From the NCBI GenBank assembly GCA_002313925.1, contig DCAZ01000095.1, positions 1 through 11,706 of the forward strand: a stretch of DNA of 11,706 bases, written 5' to 3'. Under the pieces are notes generated by a model. It did not search any database, was not told the DNA's origin, and worked only from the letters and a program-made list of their open reading frames with translations. This document shows positions 1 to 6,029 of this stretch, one piece after another. The stretch is from Gemmatimonadales bacterium UBA1120 (GTDB lineage: Bacteria > Gemmatimonadota > Gemmatimonadetes > Longimicrobiales > Gaopeijiaceae). Made by a program: the position numbers and the translations under genes. How positions within the stretch are numbered: position 1 is the stretch's first letter; each line of letters begins with the position of its first letter.

Positions 1-579
1 CAGACAGGAGTCACGGTCATGCGCGTGGTTGAGGCCATGGACGCAGGGCCGATAATCCACCAGCTCTCTGAACCCATCTTCGATGACGATAGCGCATCAG
101 AACTGATGTCTAGGCTTTCTGAACTCGGAGCCCTAGCACTCAGAGAAGCGCTCGGATTTCTCGTGCATGGTAATGCGGATGAGAGAGAGCAGTTGGAAGA
201 TGGTGTGAGCTATGCCCCCAAAGTAGATCGGAAAACTGCCAGAATTGACTGGACTTTATCAGCCAGTGAGGTGGCACTCTTTATTCGTGGGATGGATGCC
301 ACTCCGGGAGCGTGGTCGGAGTTAGCCGGTATGCCGATCAAGTTTTTCAGGCCGAGGCTCGTGCCTGAGTTGGAATCTTCCCAGGCTAACGTACAGACAT
401 CACTTCAAATCCCATCTCCTGGTACTGTGGTTGGAGTTGACCCGGAACAGGGACTAGTGATCTCCACGAGTTCAGGTGTTGTACTAGTCAGGGAAGTTCA
501 GCCTGCGGGTCGCCAGCGGATGAGTGCGCTAGACTGGATTAATGGGCGGGGAGTTGAACTGGGCCAGCGTTTCGAGTGA
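1..579 (+). CDS. fmt: Methionyl-tRNA formyltransferase, C-terminal part (5' truncated by window edge)
   Basis: Fmt transfers a formyl group from 10-formyl-tetrahydrofolate to Met-tRNA(fMet) in the cytoplasm, making the initiator tRNA. The frame is open from base 1, so 192 C-terminal residues are visible and the N-terminal half, including the catalytic Asn-His-Asp region, lies outside. The first visible residues, QTGVTVMRVVEAMDAGPII, match the end of the catalytic Rossmann domain (the family's 'TGVT-M-MDAG-I' stretch). The C-terminal tRNA-binding domain follows, with the typical 'YAPK(V/I)...ARIDW' and 'IRGMDATPGAW' motifs. The ATG at 19 is internal to the family alignment and is not the true start. 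The stop codon overlaps the next gene's GTG start (GTGA, 576-579). Fmt is commonly next to def and rsmB; here rsmB follows after an inserted thiamine block. The identification is firm from motifs. Confidence 0.95.
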   Translation, partial: QTGVTVMRVVEAMDAGPIIHQLSEPIFDDDSASELMSRLSELGALALREALGFLVHGNADEREQLEDGVSYAPKVDRKTARIDWTLSASEVALFIRGMDATPGAWSELAGMPIKFFRPRLVPELESSQANVQTSLQIPSPGTVVGVDPEQGLVISTSSGVVLVREVQPAGRQRMSALDWINGRGVELGQRFE

Positions 580-1223
580 AGAAGATCCCATGCTTTCACT
601 TGGTGACCGATGATGGTGTACTTGCACGCCAGAACATCACAGGAGTCATGAAAACCGTGTTCGAAACGGGAGGTCCAGATGTGGCCCTGCATATTCGTGG
701 TCCGTCTACGAACGGGCGCAAGATTCACGAATTGGTCACAAAAATGCGCCCAATAGCGGATGCAACAGGTGGAAGTCTCTTTCTGAATGACCGTTTGGAC
801 ATCGCGTTGACCACAGGGGCTGACGGCGTGCATTTAGGGCAGAGGTCTTTCCCTGTCTACGCTGTACGTCGACTTGTTGGGCGTGATTTAACGGTTGGGG
901 TCTCCGTTCATGATGAGAGCGAATCTGCTATCGCAAAAGAAGAGGGTGCAGACTACGCGTTTGTGGGTACACTTTTTATGACCCCCAGCCATGATGGCAT
1001 AGAGCCAGGGGGTGTATCGCTCATGTTGAAGGTGTGCCCTGTGGCTGGGGACATGCCGCTTTTGGGTATTGGTGGCATCACTCCGGAGCGAGTCGGTAGT
1101 GTCTTGGCCGCAGGAGCCAAGGGGGTTGCTGTCATACGGGGGGTCTGGAATGCTGAGAATCCACGTGATGCGGTTCGTGCTTATCTTTCTGAACTCAATT
1201 TGGGTGAAGGAGAACACAGTTGA
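576..1223 (+). CDS. thiE: ThiE/TenI-family protein: thiamine phosphate synthase or thiazole tautomerase
   Basis: A 215-residue TIM-barrel protein of the ThiE/TenI superfamily. ThiE joins HMP-pyrophosphate to thiazole phosphate; TenI aromatises the thiazole product of ThiG. Seen in the sequence: LVTDD (9-13), LHIRGPS (38-44), FLNDRLDIAL (69-78), GVHLGQRSF (84-92), VSVHD (109-113), MTPSHDG (135-141), GGVSL (145-149), IGGITPERV (165-173) and GAKGVAVI (180-187). The NDR-D-A and GVHLGQ motifs are shared with ThiE. However, the ThiE pyrophosphate-binding Lys of 'REK' is absent (RGP), the acidic pair after GQ is absent, and the T-x-T-K loop is MTPSHDG. From my recollection of B. subtilis TenI, the segments around HIR, SVH and the GVSLL loop align better with TenI, and His112 would sit at its catalytic His. 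Start is GTG 576, overlapping the fmt stop, with no clear Shine-Dalgarno, so translation is probably coupled. Family membership is firm; ThiE versus TenI is unresolved. Confidence 0.85.
   Translation: MKKIPCFHLVTDDGVLARQNITGVMKTVFETGGPDVALHIRGPSTNGRKIHELVTKMRPIADATGGSLFLNDRLDIALTTGADGVHLGQRSFPVYAVRRLVGRDLTVGVSVHDESESAIAKEEGADYAFVGTLFMTPSHDGIEPGGVSLMLKVCPVAGDMPLLGIGGITPERVGSVLAAGAKGVAVIRGVWNAENPRDAVRAYLSELNLGEGEHS
1206..1212 (+). promoter_or_regulatory. Shine-Dalgarno for thiS (GAAGGAG)
   Basis: GAAGGAG lies 7 bases before the TTG at 1220, inside the end of the preceding gene. It is one of the clearest ribosome-binding sites in the window. It supports the unusual TTG start of thiS, whose first codon overlaps the upstream TGA stop. 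Confidence 0.7.
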
Positions 1224-1438
1224 GCAGCACTGAACACATTCAAGTCCGATTAAATGGTAAGGATCGGGACATTACATTTGGTCATACAGTCCAGAGTCTA
1301 CTCGAAGCCATTGAGATCAATCCCTTGGCGGTAGTTGTAGAGCTGAACAAGCAGATTTTGGACCGTGACAGATACTCCGATTTTGATATCCGTGAAGGGG
1401 ATATGATCGAGGTTGTCCATTTCGTAGGTGGGGGTTAG
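1220..1438 (+). CDS. thiS: Sulfur carrier protein ThiS
   Basis: ThiS is a ubiquitin-fold carrier. Its C-terminal glycine is adenylated by ThiF and converted to a thiocarboxylate, which gives sulfur to ThiG for thiazole formation in the cytoplasm. The 72-residue protein has the usual small size, a beta-grasp pattern (IQVRLNGKDRDI at the N-terminus, LAVVVELNKQIL in the middle, EGDMIEVVHFVGGG at the end) and the required terminal Gly-Gly; a third Gly precedes the pair, as in many ThiS proteins. Start is TTG 1220, overlapping the upstream stop (TTGA) with a strong GAAGGAG site 7 bases before it. thiG follows after 4 bases (ATG 1443). No thiF is seen here, so activation must use an enzyme encoded elsewhere. 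A MoaD-like carrier is the alternative, but the thiG neighbour settles it. Confidence 0.95.
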   Translation: MSSTEHIQVRLNGKDRDITFGHTVQSLLEAIEINPLAVVVELNKQILDRDRYSDFDIREGDMIEVVHFVGGG

Positions 1439-1442
1439 CCCG

Positions 1443-2261
1443 ATGACAACAACTGACCTTGGTGCGACTGCTGAAGTATCTAAGGGACTCGATAGTCCCT
1501 TAGAAATAGCAGGAGTAACGTTTACGTCACGCCTTATTGTCGGTACTGGAAAGTATACCACTAACCAGATCATGGTTGATGCCATTAGGGCGAGTGGTGC
1601 CGAGATGGTGACAGTTGCGGTGCGTCGTGTGGATCTCGACCGGACGAGAGAGGAGGCAATTCTACATCACCTGAGCCCAGAAGAGTTTTTCTTATTGGCA
1701 AATACTGCCGGATGCCACACGGCAGAGGATGCAATCCGGTACGCGAGGCTGGCTCGGGCAGCCGGCTTCAACGAGTTCGTGAAGCTGGAGGTCATCGGTG
1801 ATGAGGAGACGCTTTTACCGGACGTTCGGGCTACGATCGAAGCGGCGCAGACTCTTGCCGATGAAGGGTTCAAGGTAATGGCATATACCAACGATGATCT
1901 CATTACCGCACTCCGACTTGAAGATGTGGGTTGTGTCGCGGTTATGCCGCTTGCAAGTCCAATCGGCAGTGGACTTGGTGTGGTGAACCCCTACTTCATT
2001 AGGGAGATCAAGCGGAGGCTTGAAGTCCCAATCATCGTAGACGCAGGGGTAGGAACTGCGTCCGATGCGTGTCTCACCATGGAGCAAGGTGTGGATGGCG
2101 TCCTCATGAATACTGCATTGGCAGCAGCCAAGGACCCGGTCAGGATGGCTCATGCGATGAAGGCTGCCACGGTCTCTGGCCGGCTCGCCTTTCTAGCTGG
2201 GCGTATGAAATCTCGTGAAATCGCGGTTCCGTCGTCTCCTAAGGTGGGAATGCTGGACTGA
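1443..2261 (+). CDS. thiG: Thiazole synthase ThiG
   Basis: ThiG builds the thiazole phosphate carboxylate of thiamine from 1-deoxy-xylulose 5-phosphate, dehydroglycine and ThiS-thiocarboxylate. From the ATG at 1443 the protein has 272 residues, close to the family's roughly 255-270. Motifs along the TIM barrel are LIVGTGKY (31-38), VAVRRVD (58-64), NTAGCHTAEDA (87-97), FVKLEVIGD (112-120) with Lys114 as the expected Schiff-base lysine, AYTNDD (147-152), MPLASPIGSGLG (168-179), PIIVDAGVGTASDA (196-209) and DGVLMNTALA (218-227). An in-frame GTG at 1428 would add five residues and overlap thiS, but the GGTGGGGG just before the ATG favours 1443. The dehydroglycine supplier (ThiO or ThiH) is not in the window. 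All key motifs are intact, so the enzyme is probably active. Confidence 0.96.
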   Translation: MTTTDLGATAEVSKGLDSPLEIAGVTFTSRLIVGTGKYTTNQIMVDAIRASGAEMVTVAVRRVDLDRTREEAILHHLSPEEFFLLANTAGCHTAEDAIRYARLARAAGFNEFVKLEVIGDEETLLPDVRATIEAAQTLADEGFKVMAYTNDDLITALRLEDVGCVAVMPLASPIGSGLGVVNPYFIREIKRRLEVPIIVDAGVGTASDACLTMEQGVDGVLMNTALAAAKDPVRMAHAMKAATVSGRLAFLAGRMKSREIAVPSSPKVGMLD

Positions 2262-2264
2262 GCC

Positions 2265-3578
2265 GTGACAAGAGACGGGTGCAGCCTTGGCCGACGGACC
2301 GCCTTCAAAATACGTGAACAAGTTGAGCGTGGACGTCGGCTCGACAGAGCTCTGGGGTCATGCATCCAAGGTGTGGAAGCTCGAGAGCGAGCGTTCGCTC
2401 ACGAACTCTCCTATGGTGTGACGAGACTTCGAGATCGACTTGATCATCTACTTTCACCTCATGTGCATAGGGGTGTGGACACTCTCGATCCGAACGTACG
2501 AGAAGTCCTAAGGCTTGCTGCCTACCAGTTGCTTTATATGCATTCGGTGCCTGACTACGCGGCAGTCTCAGAGGCAGTGGCTCAGGTACGTGTACTAGCG
2601 GGCAAGGGCGCAGCTGGACTTGTGAACGCTGTGTTGCGAAGGCTGGCTGCAGCGGGGGCTGATACGGCGGAATTCCCAGATCTTGATTCTGATCCAGTAG
2701 GATTCTTTACGACATGGGGATCTCACCCAAGGTGGCTGGTCGACCGTTGGCTCAATAGATGGGGTACCCAGAAGGTTTTCGACCTCATTGAAGCTAACAA
2801 TACTCGTCCGTTAGCCTGTTTAACTCCTCTCCATGCACGAGCAGAAGAGGCCCTGGAAACCTTGAGGATGGCCGGACTGGATGGGGATCCTGTGGGCTAT
2901 GGAACTGAATGCTTGAGGTTAAAACGGTCTTCAAGTCCGGCAGCTGCGTTGGCGGCATTCCCCGAAGCAGTCATTCAGGATCCGGCTTCACATCTTGTGA
3001 CATGGTACGCAAATATATCACCAGGCATGGAAGTTGCTGATTTATGTGCGGCACCTGGTGGCAAGGCTCTCACAATTGCCACAGGGGTTCGGTCTACTTT
3101 AGCTGCCGACTGCTCGGAGTCACGCATGCGTATGGTTCAAGAGAATGCTAAGAGGACAGGTGTTGAGGTTAATTGTGTCGTTGCTGATGCACATAATCCA
3201 CCGATCAAATCGGCAGATGCAATCTTACTGGATGTGCCATGTACAGGTACGGGTACTCTTGCGCGCCATCCCGATATACGCTGGCGTCTCAGCCCAGATT
3301 CAGTATCCAAGATCACTAGGGTTCAAGATCGACTGTTGGATTCTGCAGCACCCCTCGTCCGTGTGGATGGGCTCCTTATTTACTCCACCTGTACTCTTGA
3401 GCCAGAAGAAAACCATGAGTTAGTGGAGGGCTTTCTTTTGAGGAATCCCGGTTTCGAGCTAGAACCGAGTGACACAGTAGACGGAGAATTTCTGGATGAG
3501 AGCGGCTACCTTTGTGTGCACCCTGACAAGGATGGGCGAGATGGATCGTTCGCGGCCCGGTTGAGGAGGATGCATTGA
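2265..3578 (+). CDS. rsmB: 16S rRNA (cytosine-967-C5)-methyltransferase RsmB
   Basis: RsmB (Sun/Fmu) methylates C967 of 16S rRNA with S-adenosylmethionine. The 437 residues match the family length of about 430. An N-terminal NusB-like helical RNA-binding domain covers roughly 11-135 (ERAFAHELSYGVTR, PNVREVLRLAAYQLLYM, GLVNAVLRRL). The Rossmann methyltransferase domain follows: DLCAAPGGK (259-267) binds SAM, DVPCTGTGTLARHPDIRW (323-340) carries Cys326, and YSTCTLEPEEN (373-383) carries the expected nucleophile Cys376. The C-terminus ends RDGSFAARLRR, close to the usual 'DGFF-A-L-R'. Start is GTG 2265, three bases after thiG; no other early start codon keeps the NusB domain whole. Its stop overlaps the next gene's TTG (TTGA). 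Function assignment is strong. Confidence 0.95.
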   Translation: MTRDGCSLGRRTAFKIREQVERGRRLDRALGSCIQGVEARERAFAHELSYGVTRLRDRLDHLLSPHVHRGVDTLDPNVREVLRLAAYQLLYMHSVPDYAAVSEAVAQVRVLAGKGAAGLVNAVLRRLAAAGADTAEFPDLDSDPVGFFTTWGSHPRWLVDRWLNRWGTQKVFDLIEANNTRPLACLTPLHARAEEALETLRMAGLDGDPVGYGTECLRLKRSSSPAAALAAFPEAVIQDPASHLVTWYANISPGMEVADLCAAPGGKALTIATGVRSTLAADCSESRMRMVQENAKRTGVEVNCVVADAHNPPIKSADAILLDVPCTGTGTLARHPDIRWRLSPDSVSKITRVQDRLLDSAAPLVRVDGLLIYSTCTLEPEENHELVEGFLLRNPGFELEPSDTVDGEFLDESGYLCVHPDKDGRDGSFAARLRRMH

Positions 3579-4420
3579 AGTTAGGGGGCTCGCTCGCCCG
3601 GCGAAGGCGCAGTCGACGCGATAAATCGCGTGGGCCAATCGCTGGGACTAGCAACGAGAGACGAGGACAGGGTAGGTACTCTCGCCTGTGGTTTAGTGTG
3701 CTAATGCTCGCTCTATTTGGTTGGTTCGGTGGCTATCTGATAACCACACAATTCATCTTCCCACTTCCACCTCCTCTGGGGGATCTCTTCGAAGTACCAG
3801 ATATTCGCGGAGGAGGGCTTGCGACCGCTCGTGAACGCCTAACGGGCGCAGGCTTGGTTTTAGGTGAGATTGACTCCCTGCTCCATCCATCTGTACCAGA
3901 GGCGTTGATCATCGGTCAGTCACCACTTCCAGGACAGGTACTCAGGCCGGAAAGCCAAGTGAGGGTTACGGTCAGCCTCGGTCCTCAATTACGATCTGTG
4001 CCCGATGTGTTAGGGTTGACTGAAGACCGTGCTCAAATCGTTCTTGAGAGCAGTGGATTTATCGTGTCTATGGATACAGCTGAGGCCGACTTACCTCGGG
4101 GTAGCGTGCTGGAAGTCTTTCCTCCTCCCGACACTATCATCCCACTACCGGCTGAGGTCCTTATGATCGTAAGTACTGGTCCAGCTTTAGTGACAATGCC
4201 ATTAGTCCTGGGACTGGATCGAGAAGAGGCATTGGTTTTACTTGATTCACTCGGACTCGTGGTTTCTGAAATTGCGGAAGTCTTTCGTTTCGGTAGAGAC
4301 CAGGGTGTTGTGGTTGAGCAGGAGCCTGCGTCTGAAATCGAGTTGGAGCGAGGAGCAGAGGTGCGCCTCAAGGTTGGTATGAGTGGAAGAGTCATGGAAA
4401 ATGACTCCAATTGGCCGTAG
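3575..4420 (+). CDS. Membrane-anchored protein with three PASTA domains, no kinase domain
   Basis: A 281-residue bitopic protein. Residues 1-37 are strongly basic (many Arg/Lys) and should be cytoplasmic. A single hydrophobic segment spans about 38-60, then a Pro-rich linker FPLPPPLGD leads outside. Three PASTA repeats follow at about 71-136, 139-203 and 206-268, each with the 'VPD(I/V)xG...A...L...G' opening and a closing '(V/I)...S.GP' strand. PASTA domains bind muropeptides or help arrange peptidoglycan synthases, mostly as parts of Ser/Thr kinases or PBPs. Here neither partner domain is present, so a role as a cell-wall sensor or scaffold is inference. Start is TTG 3575 with GAGGAGGA (3563-3570) just upstream and overlap with the rsmB stop. 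Repeat 3 is the least typical, opening with TMPLVLGL. Confidence 0.85.
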   Translation: MKLGGSLARRRRSRRDKSRGPIAGTSNERRGQGRYSRLWFSVLMLALFGWFGGYLITTQFIFPLPPPLGDLFEVPDIRGGGLATARERLTGAGLVLGEIDSLLHPSVPEALIIGQSPLPGQVLRPESQVRVTVSLGPQLRSVPDVLGLTEDRAQIVLESSGFIVSMDTAEADLPRGSVLEVFPPPDTIIPLPAEVLMIVSTGPALVTMPLVLGLDREEALVLLDSLGLVVSEIAEVFRFGRDQGVVVEQEPASEIELERGAEVRLKVGMSGRVMENDSNWP

Positions 4421-4425
4421 GAACC

Positions 4426-4430
4426 GGAGG
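4426..4430 (+). promoter_or_regulatory. Shine-Dalgarno GGAGG ahead of a mini-ORF
   Basis: A perfect GGAGG lies six bases before TTG 4437 and five bases after the PASTA gene stop. It is about 50 bases from the TlpA-like gene's ATG, too far to serve it, and that gene has its own GGAG at 4470-4473. It therefore either belongs to the mini-ORF or is a chance purine run. Confidence 0.45.
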
Positions 4431-4436
4431 ACTTAA

Positions 4437-4484
4437 TTGAGCTCAGAATCATTATCCCAAAAGGGATTCGGAGACATCGCATGA
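4437..4484 (+). CDS. Possible 15-residue leader mini-ORF before the TlpA-like gene
   Basis: TTG 4437 opens a frame for MSSESLSQKGFGDIA. Its TGA stop (4482-4484) overlaps the ATG of the thioredoxin-like gene as ATGA, the same junction style used elsewhere in this operon. A GGAGG sits six bases upstream of the TTG. No homology is recognised. It could be a coupling or leader peptide, or an accident of a 60-base spacer. Only the ribosome-binding site and the exact overlap argue for it. Confidence 0.3.
   Translation: MSSESLSQKGFGDIA
4454..4467 (+). other. Small inverted repeat (ATCCC-AAAA-GGGAT)
   Basis: A perfect 5-base stem with a four-A loop lies between the PASTA and TlpA-like genes, inside the possible mini-ORF and ending three bases before the downstream GGAG. 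No U-run follows, so it does not look like an intrinsic terminator. It could influence access to the TlpA-like ribosome-binding site, but a stem this short may be chance. Confidence 0.3.
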
Positions 4485-5041
4485 AGCGAAAATTCCTCCG
4501 ATCGCCCTATCTTTGGGCGATACTTATGACAGCAATGGTCGTTAGCTTTGCTTGGGTTAAACGGGAGAGCCTTCAGCCGGTGATCACGGGAGCGAGTGCA
4601 CCGACCTTTTCTGCTAAATCCCTAGATGGCATCACCATGTCACTGGAAGACTTCGATGGACGGGTCATCCTTCTGAACATTTGGGCAACCTGGTGCGAGC
4701 CCTGTCTGGAGGAGATGCCCTCGATGCAACGCCTCTATGATGAACTTGACGACGAAGACTTTGAGATTCTTGCTGTTAGTATCGATGCGCCGCTGGGTCA
4801 GTCCGATGATTTCGGTAGAGCGGGAGGAGATCTTGATCTATTTGCTAAAGGTTTGGATCTGACTTTCCGGATTCTCCATGATCCATCTGGAGATATACAG
4901 CGAACTTACCAGACTACTGGTGTCCCCGAGACATTCTTGATTGGGAAGGATGGGCTGATCTACAAGAAAGTTGCAGGCGGCACACGTTGGGATGCTCCTG
5001 TTAACCAAGATCTTGTCCGTCGCCTACTGGTGAGCGGATAA
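4481..5041 (+). CDS. Membrane-anchored TlpA/ResA-like thiol:disulfide oxidoreductase
   Basis: A 186-residue periplasmic thioredoxin-fold protein of the AhpC-TSA/Redoxin (TlpA, ResA, CcmG) group. Such proteins reduce disulfides, typically in apocytochrome c or cuproprotein maturation. An uncleaved anchor spans about 8-25 after a basic start (MKRKFLRS). The domain opens with GASAPTFSAKSLDG (37-50), and the redox motif NIWATWCEPC (66-75) holds Cys72 and Cys75. The cis-proline is in GVPETFLI (147-154, Pro149) and is followed by the usual KDG turn. Start is ATG 4481 with GGAG at 4470-4473. No cytochrome c maturation or ccdA/dsbD gene is visible, so the client is unknown; nearby envelope proteins with paired cysteines, such as the downstream Omp85 protein, are possible but speculative. 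Confidence 0.92.
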   Translation: MKRKFLRSPYLWAILMTAMVVSFAWVKRESLQPVITGASAPTFSAKSLDGITMSLEDFDGRVILLNIWATWCEPCLEEMPSMQRLYDELDDEDFEILAVSIDAPLGQSDDFGRAGGDLDLFAKGLDLTFRILHDPSGDIQRTYQTTGVPETFLIGKDGLIYKKVAGGTRWDAPVNQDLVRRLLVSG

Positions 5042-5045
5042 CAGA

Positions 5046-6029
5046 ATGCCCAGGAAAAGAAGTGCACGGATCCGTGACTGGAGGCTAAAGCTGGCGGCAT
5101 TAGGCCTGTCCGTCTTCTTATGGGCTCTGGTTCAAACTGAGCCACGCGCTTCTTCTGAAAGTTTCCAAAGGGTACCGGTTCGGGTTGAATTGACTGACAC
5201 GTTGTGGACCCTCGCGGGGCCTACCACTCCTACAGAGGTCGAACTGCAACTTAGTGGCTCATCCCGTGACATCATCAGACTGGATCGTGAAGGCACAGCT
5301 CTGAGTATCCCAATCAGTCAAGTTGGGACACCCGATACGAGCGTATTTCTCGAATTTGACTGGGTCGAACTTGGTCAGTCGACCGGCCTGACTGTAGAAT
5401 TCATCTCACCGGCGATGATAGAGCTCATGTTTGAGCCTACGATGACGCGCATTCTTCCCATAGCAACCCGCGTCTATGGAGATTTACGTGACAATCTTGC
5501 TTTGGCCAGCTCTGTTGGGTTGGCTCCGCTGGACGTAAGAGTTCGTGGTTCGGAGAGTCAGGTTTCTCAATTAGACTCGGTCTGGTTGGAGCCTTTTGAT
5601 CTTGCCACAGTCGAGAAATCCGGGGTTTTCTCTGTGGCTATCGACACGGCAAGCTTATCCGGCGCGTACGTCTCTCCTGATGTTGTCACCATGGGGCTCA
5701 ACGTAGAAGACGACATTGAGCGGGTTTTACAAGGATTCTCTGTACAGTTTGATGCTGAGAGGATCGGCGCTGATGTGACGATAGAACCGGTAGTGGTCCA
5801 GGTCCGGTTTTCTGGACCCAGAAGCCTAGTGAATGCACTAGACCCGAGCTTGCTCAGGGTCTGGGTATCGCCTGAAGATCTTGAGGGCATTCTGCCGGGT
5901 GAAGAGCGACGTGTTCCGTTGCGGCTAGAAGGGATTCCCGAGTTTGTGACCGCTATTTCTGAGACTACTGCGGTGACTGCCAAAAGGGCTGCTGAGGGAT
6001 TGACTGGGACTAATCAGGCACTCCGGTGA
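5046..6029 (+). CDS. ybbR: YbbR-like (CdaR-family) membrane-anchored protein
   Basis: A 327-residue protein with a basic N-terminus, one hydrophobic segment at about 14-31 (KLAALGLSVFLWALVQ, the typical YbbR 'LKL-A-FLW' anchor) and a long extracytoplasmic beta-rich part. That part reads as about three YbbR repeats, near 38-129, 131-219 and 225-313. Repeats 2 and 3 show the recurring 'V-VRGSESQVSQLDSVW' / 'VQVRFSGPRSLVNALD' pattern. In Firmicutes, CdaR regulates the diadenylate cyclase CdaA encoded beside it; no such cyclase is seen here. The function is therefore only inferred from the fold, and a general envelope role is equally possible. ATG 5046 lies four bases after the TlpA-like stop, with only a weak purine stretch upstream. 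The stop overlaps the tsaD GTG. Confidence 0.85.
   Translation: MPRKRSARIRDWRLKLAALGLSVFLWALVQTEPRASSESFQRVPVRVELTDTLWTLAGPTTPTEVELQLSGSSRDIIRLDREGTALSIPISQVGTPDTSVFLEFDWVELGQSTGLTVEFISPAMIELMFEPTMTRILPIATRVYGDLRDNLALASSVGLAPLDVRVRGSESQVSQLDSVWLEPFDLATVEKSGVFSVAIDTASLSGAYVSPDVVTMGLNVEDDIERVLQGFSVQFDAERIGADVTIEPVVVQVRFSGPRSLVNALDPSLLRVWVSPEDLEGILPGEERRVPLRLEGIPEFVTAISETTAVTAKRAAEGLTGTNQALR

Noticed and set aside
1428..1442. GTG 1428 as the thiG start, overlapping thiS
   Set aside because: It adds only five residues outside the family alignment and has no good ribosome-binding site; ATG 1443 follows a G-rich stretch at a suitable distance.
4454..4467. Intrinsic terminator between the PASTA and TlpA-like genes
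   Set aside because: The stem is only five base pairs and is not followed by a T-run.
4418..4481. The PASTA and TlpA-like genes share a frame, with only one TAG and 20 open codons between them, raising the idea of stop read-through to a fusion
   Set aside because: A shared frame with a short open spacer is likely by chance. A fusion would place a second N-in membrane anchor after an outside PASTA domain, which is topologically awkward, and the TlpA-like gene has its own GGAG and ATG.
4033..4482. A 149-codon minus-strand frame covering the end of the PASTA gene
   Set aside because: Low-complexity Ser/Thr-rich translation with no motif; complementary to PASTA repeats 2 and 3.
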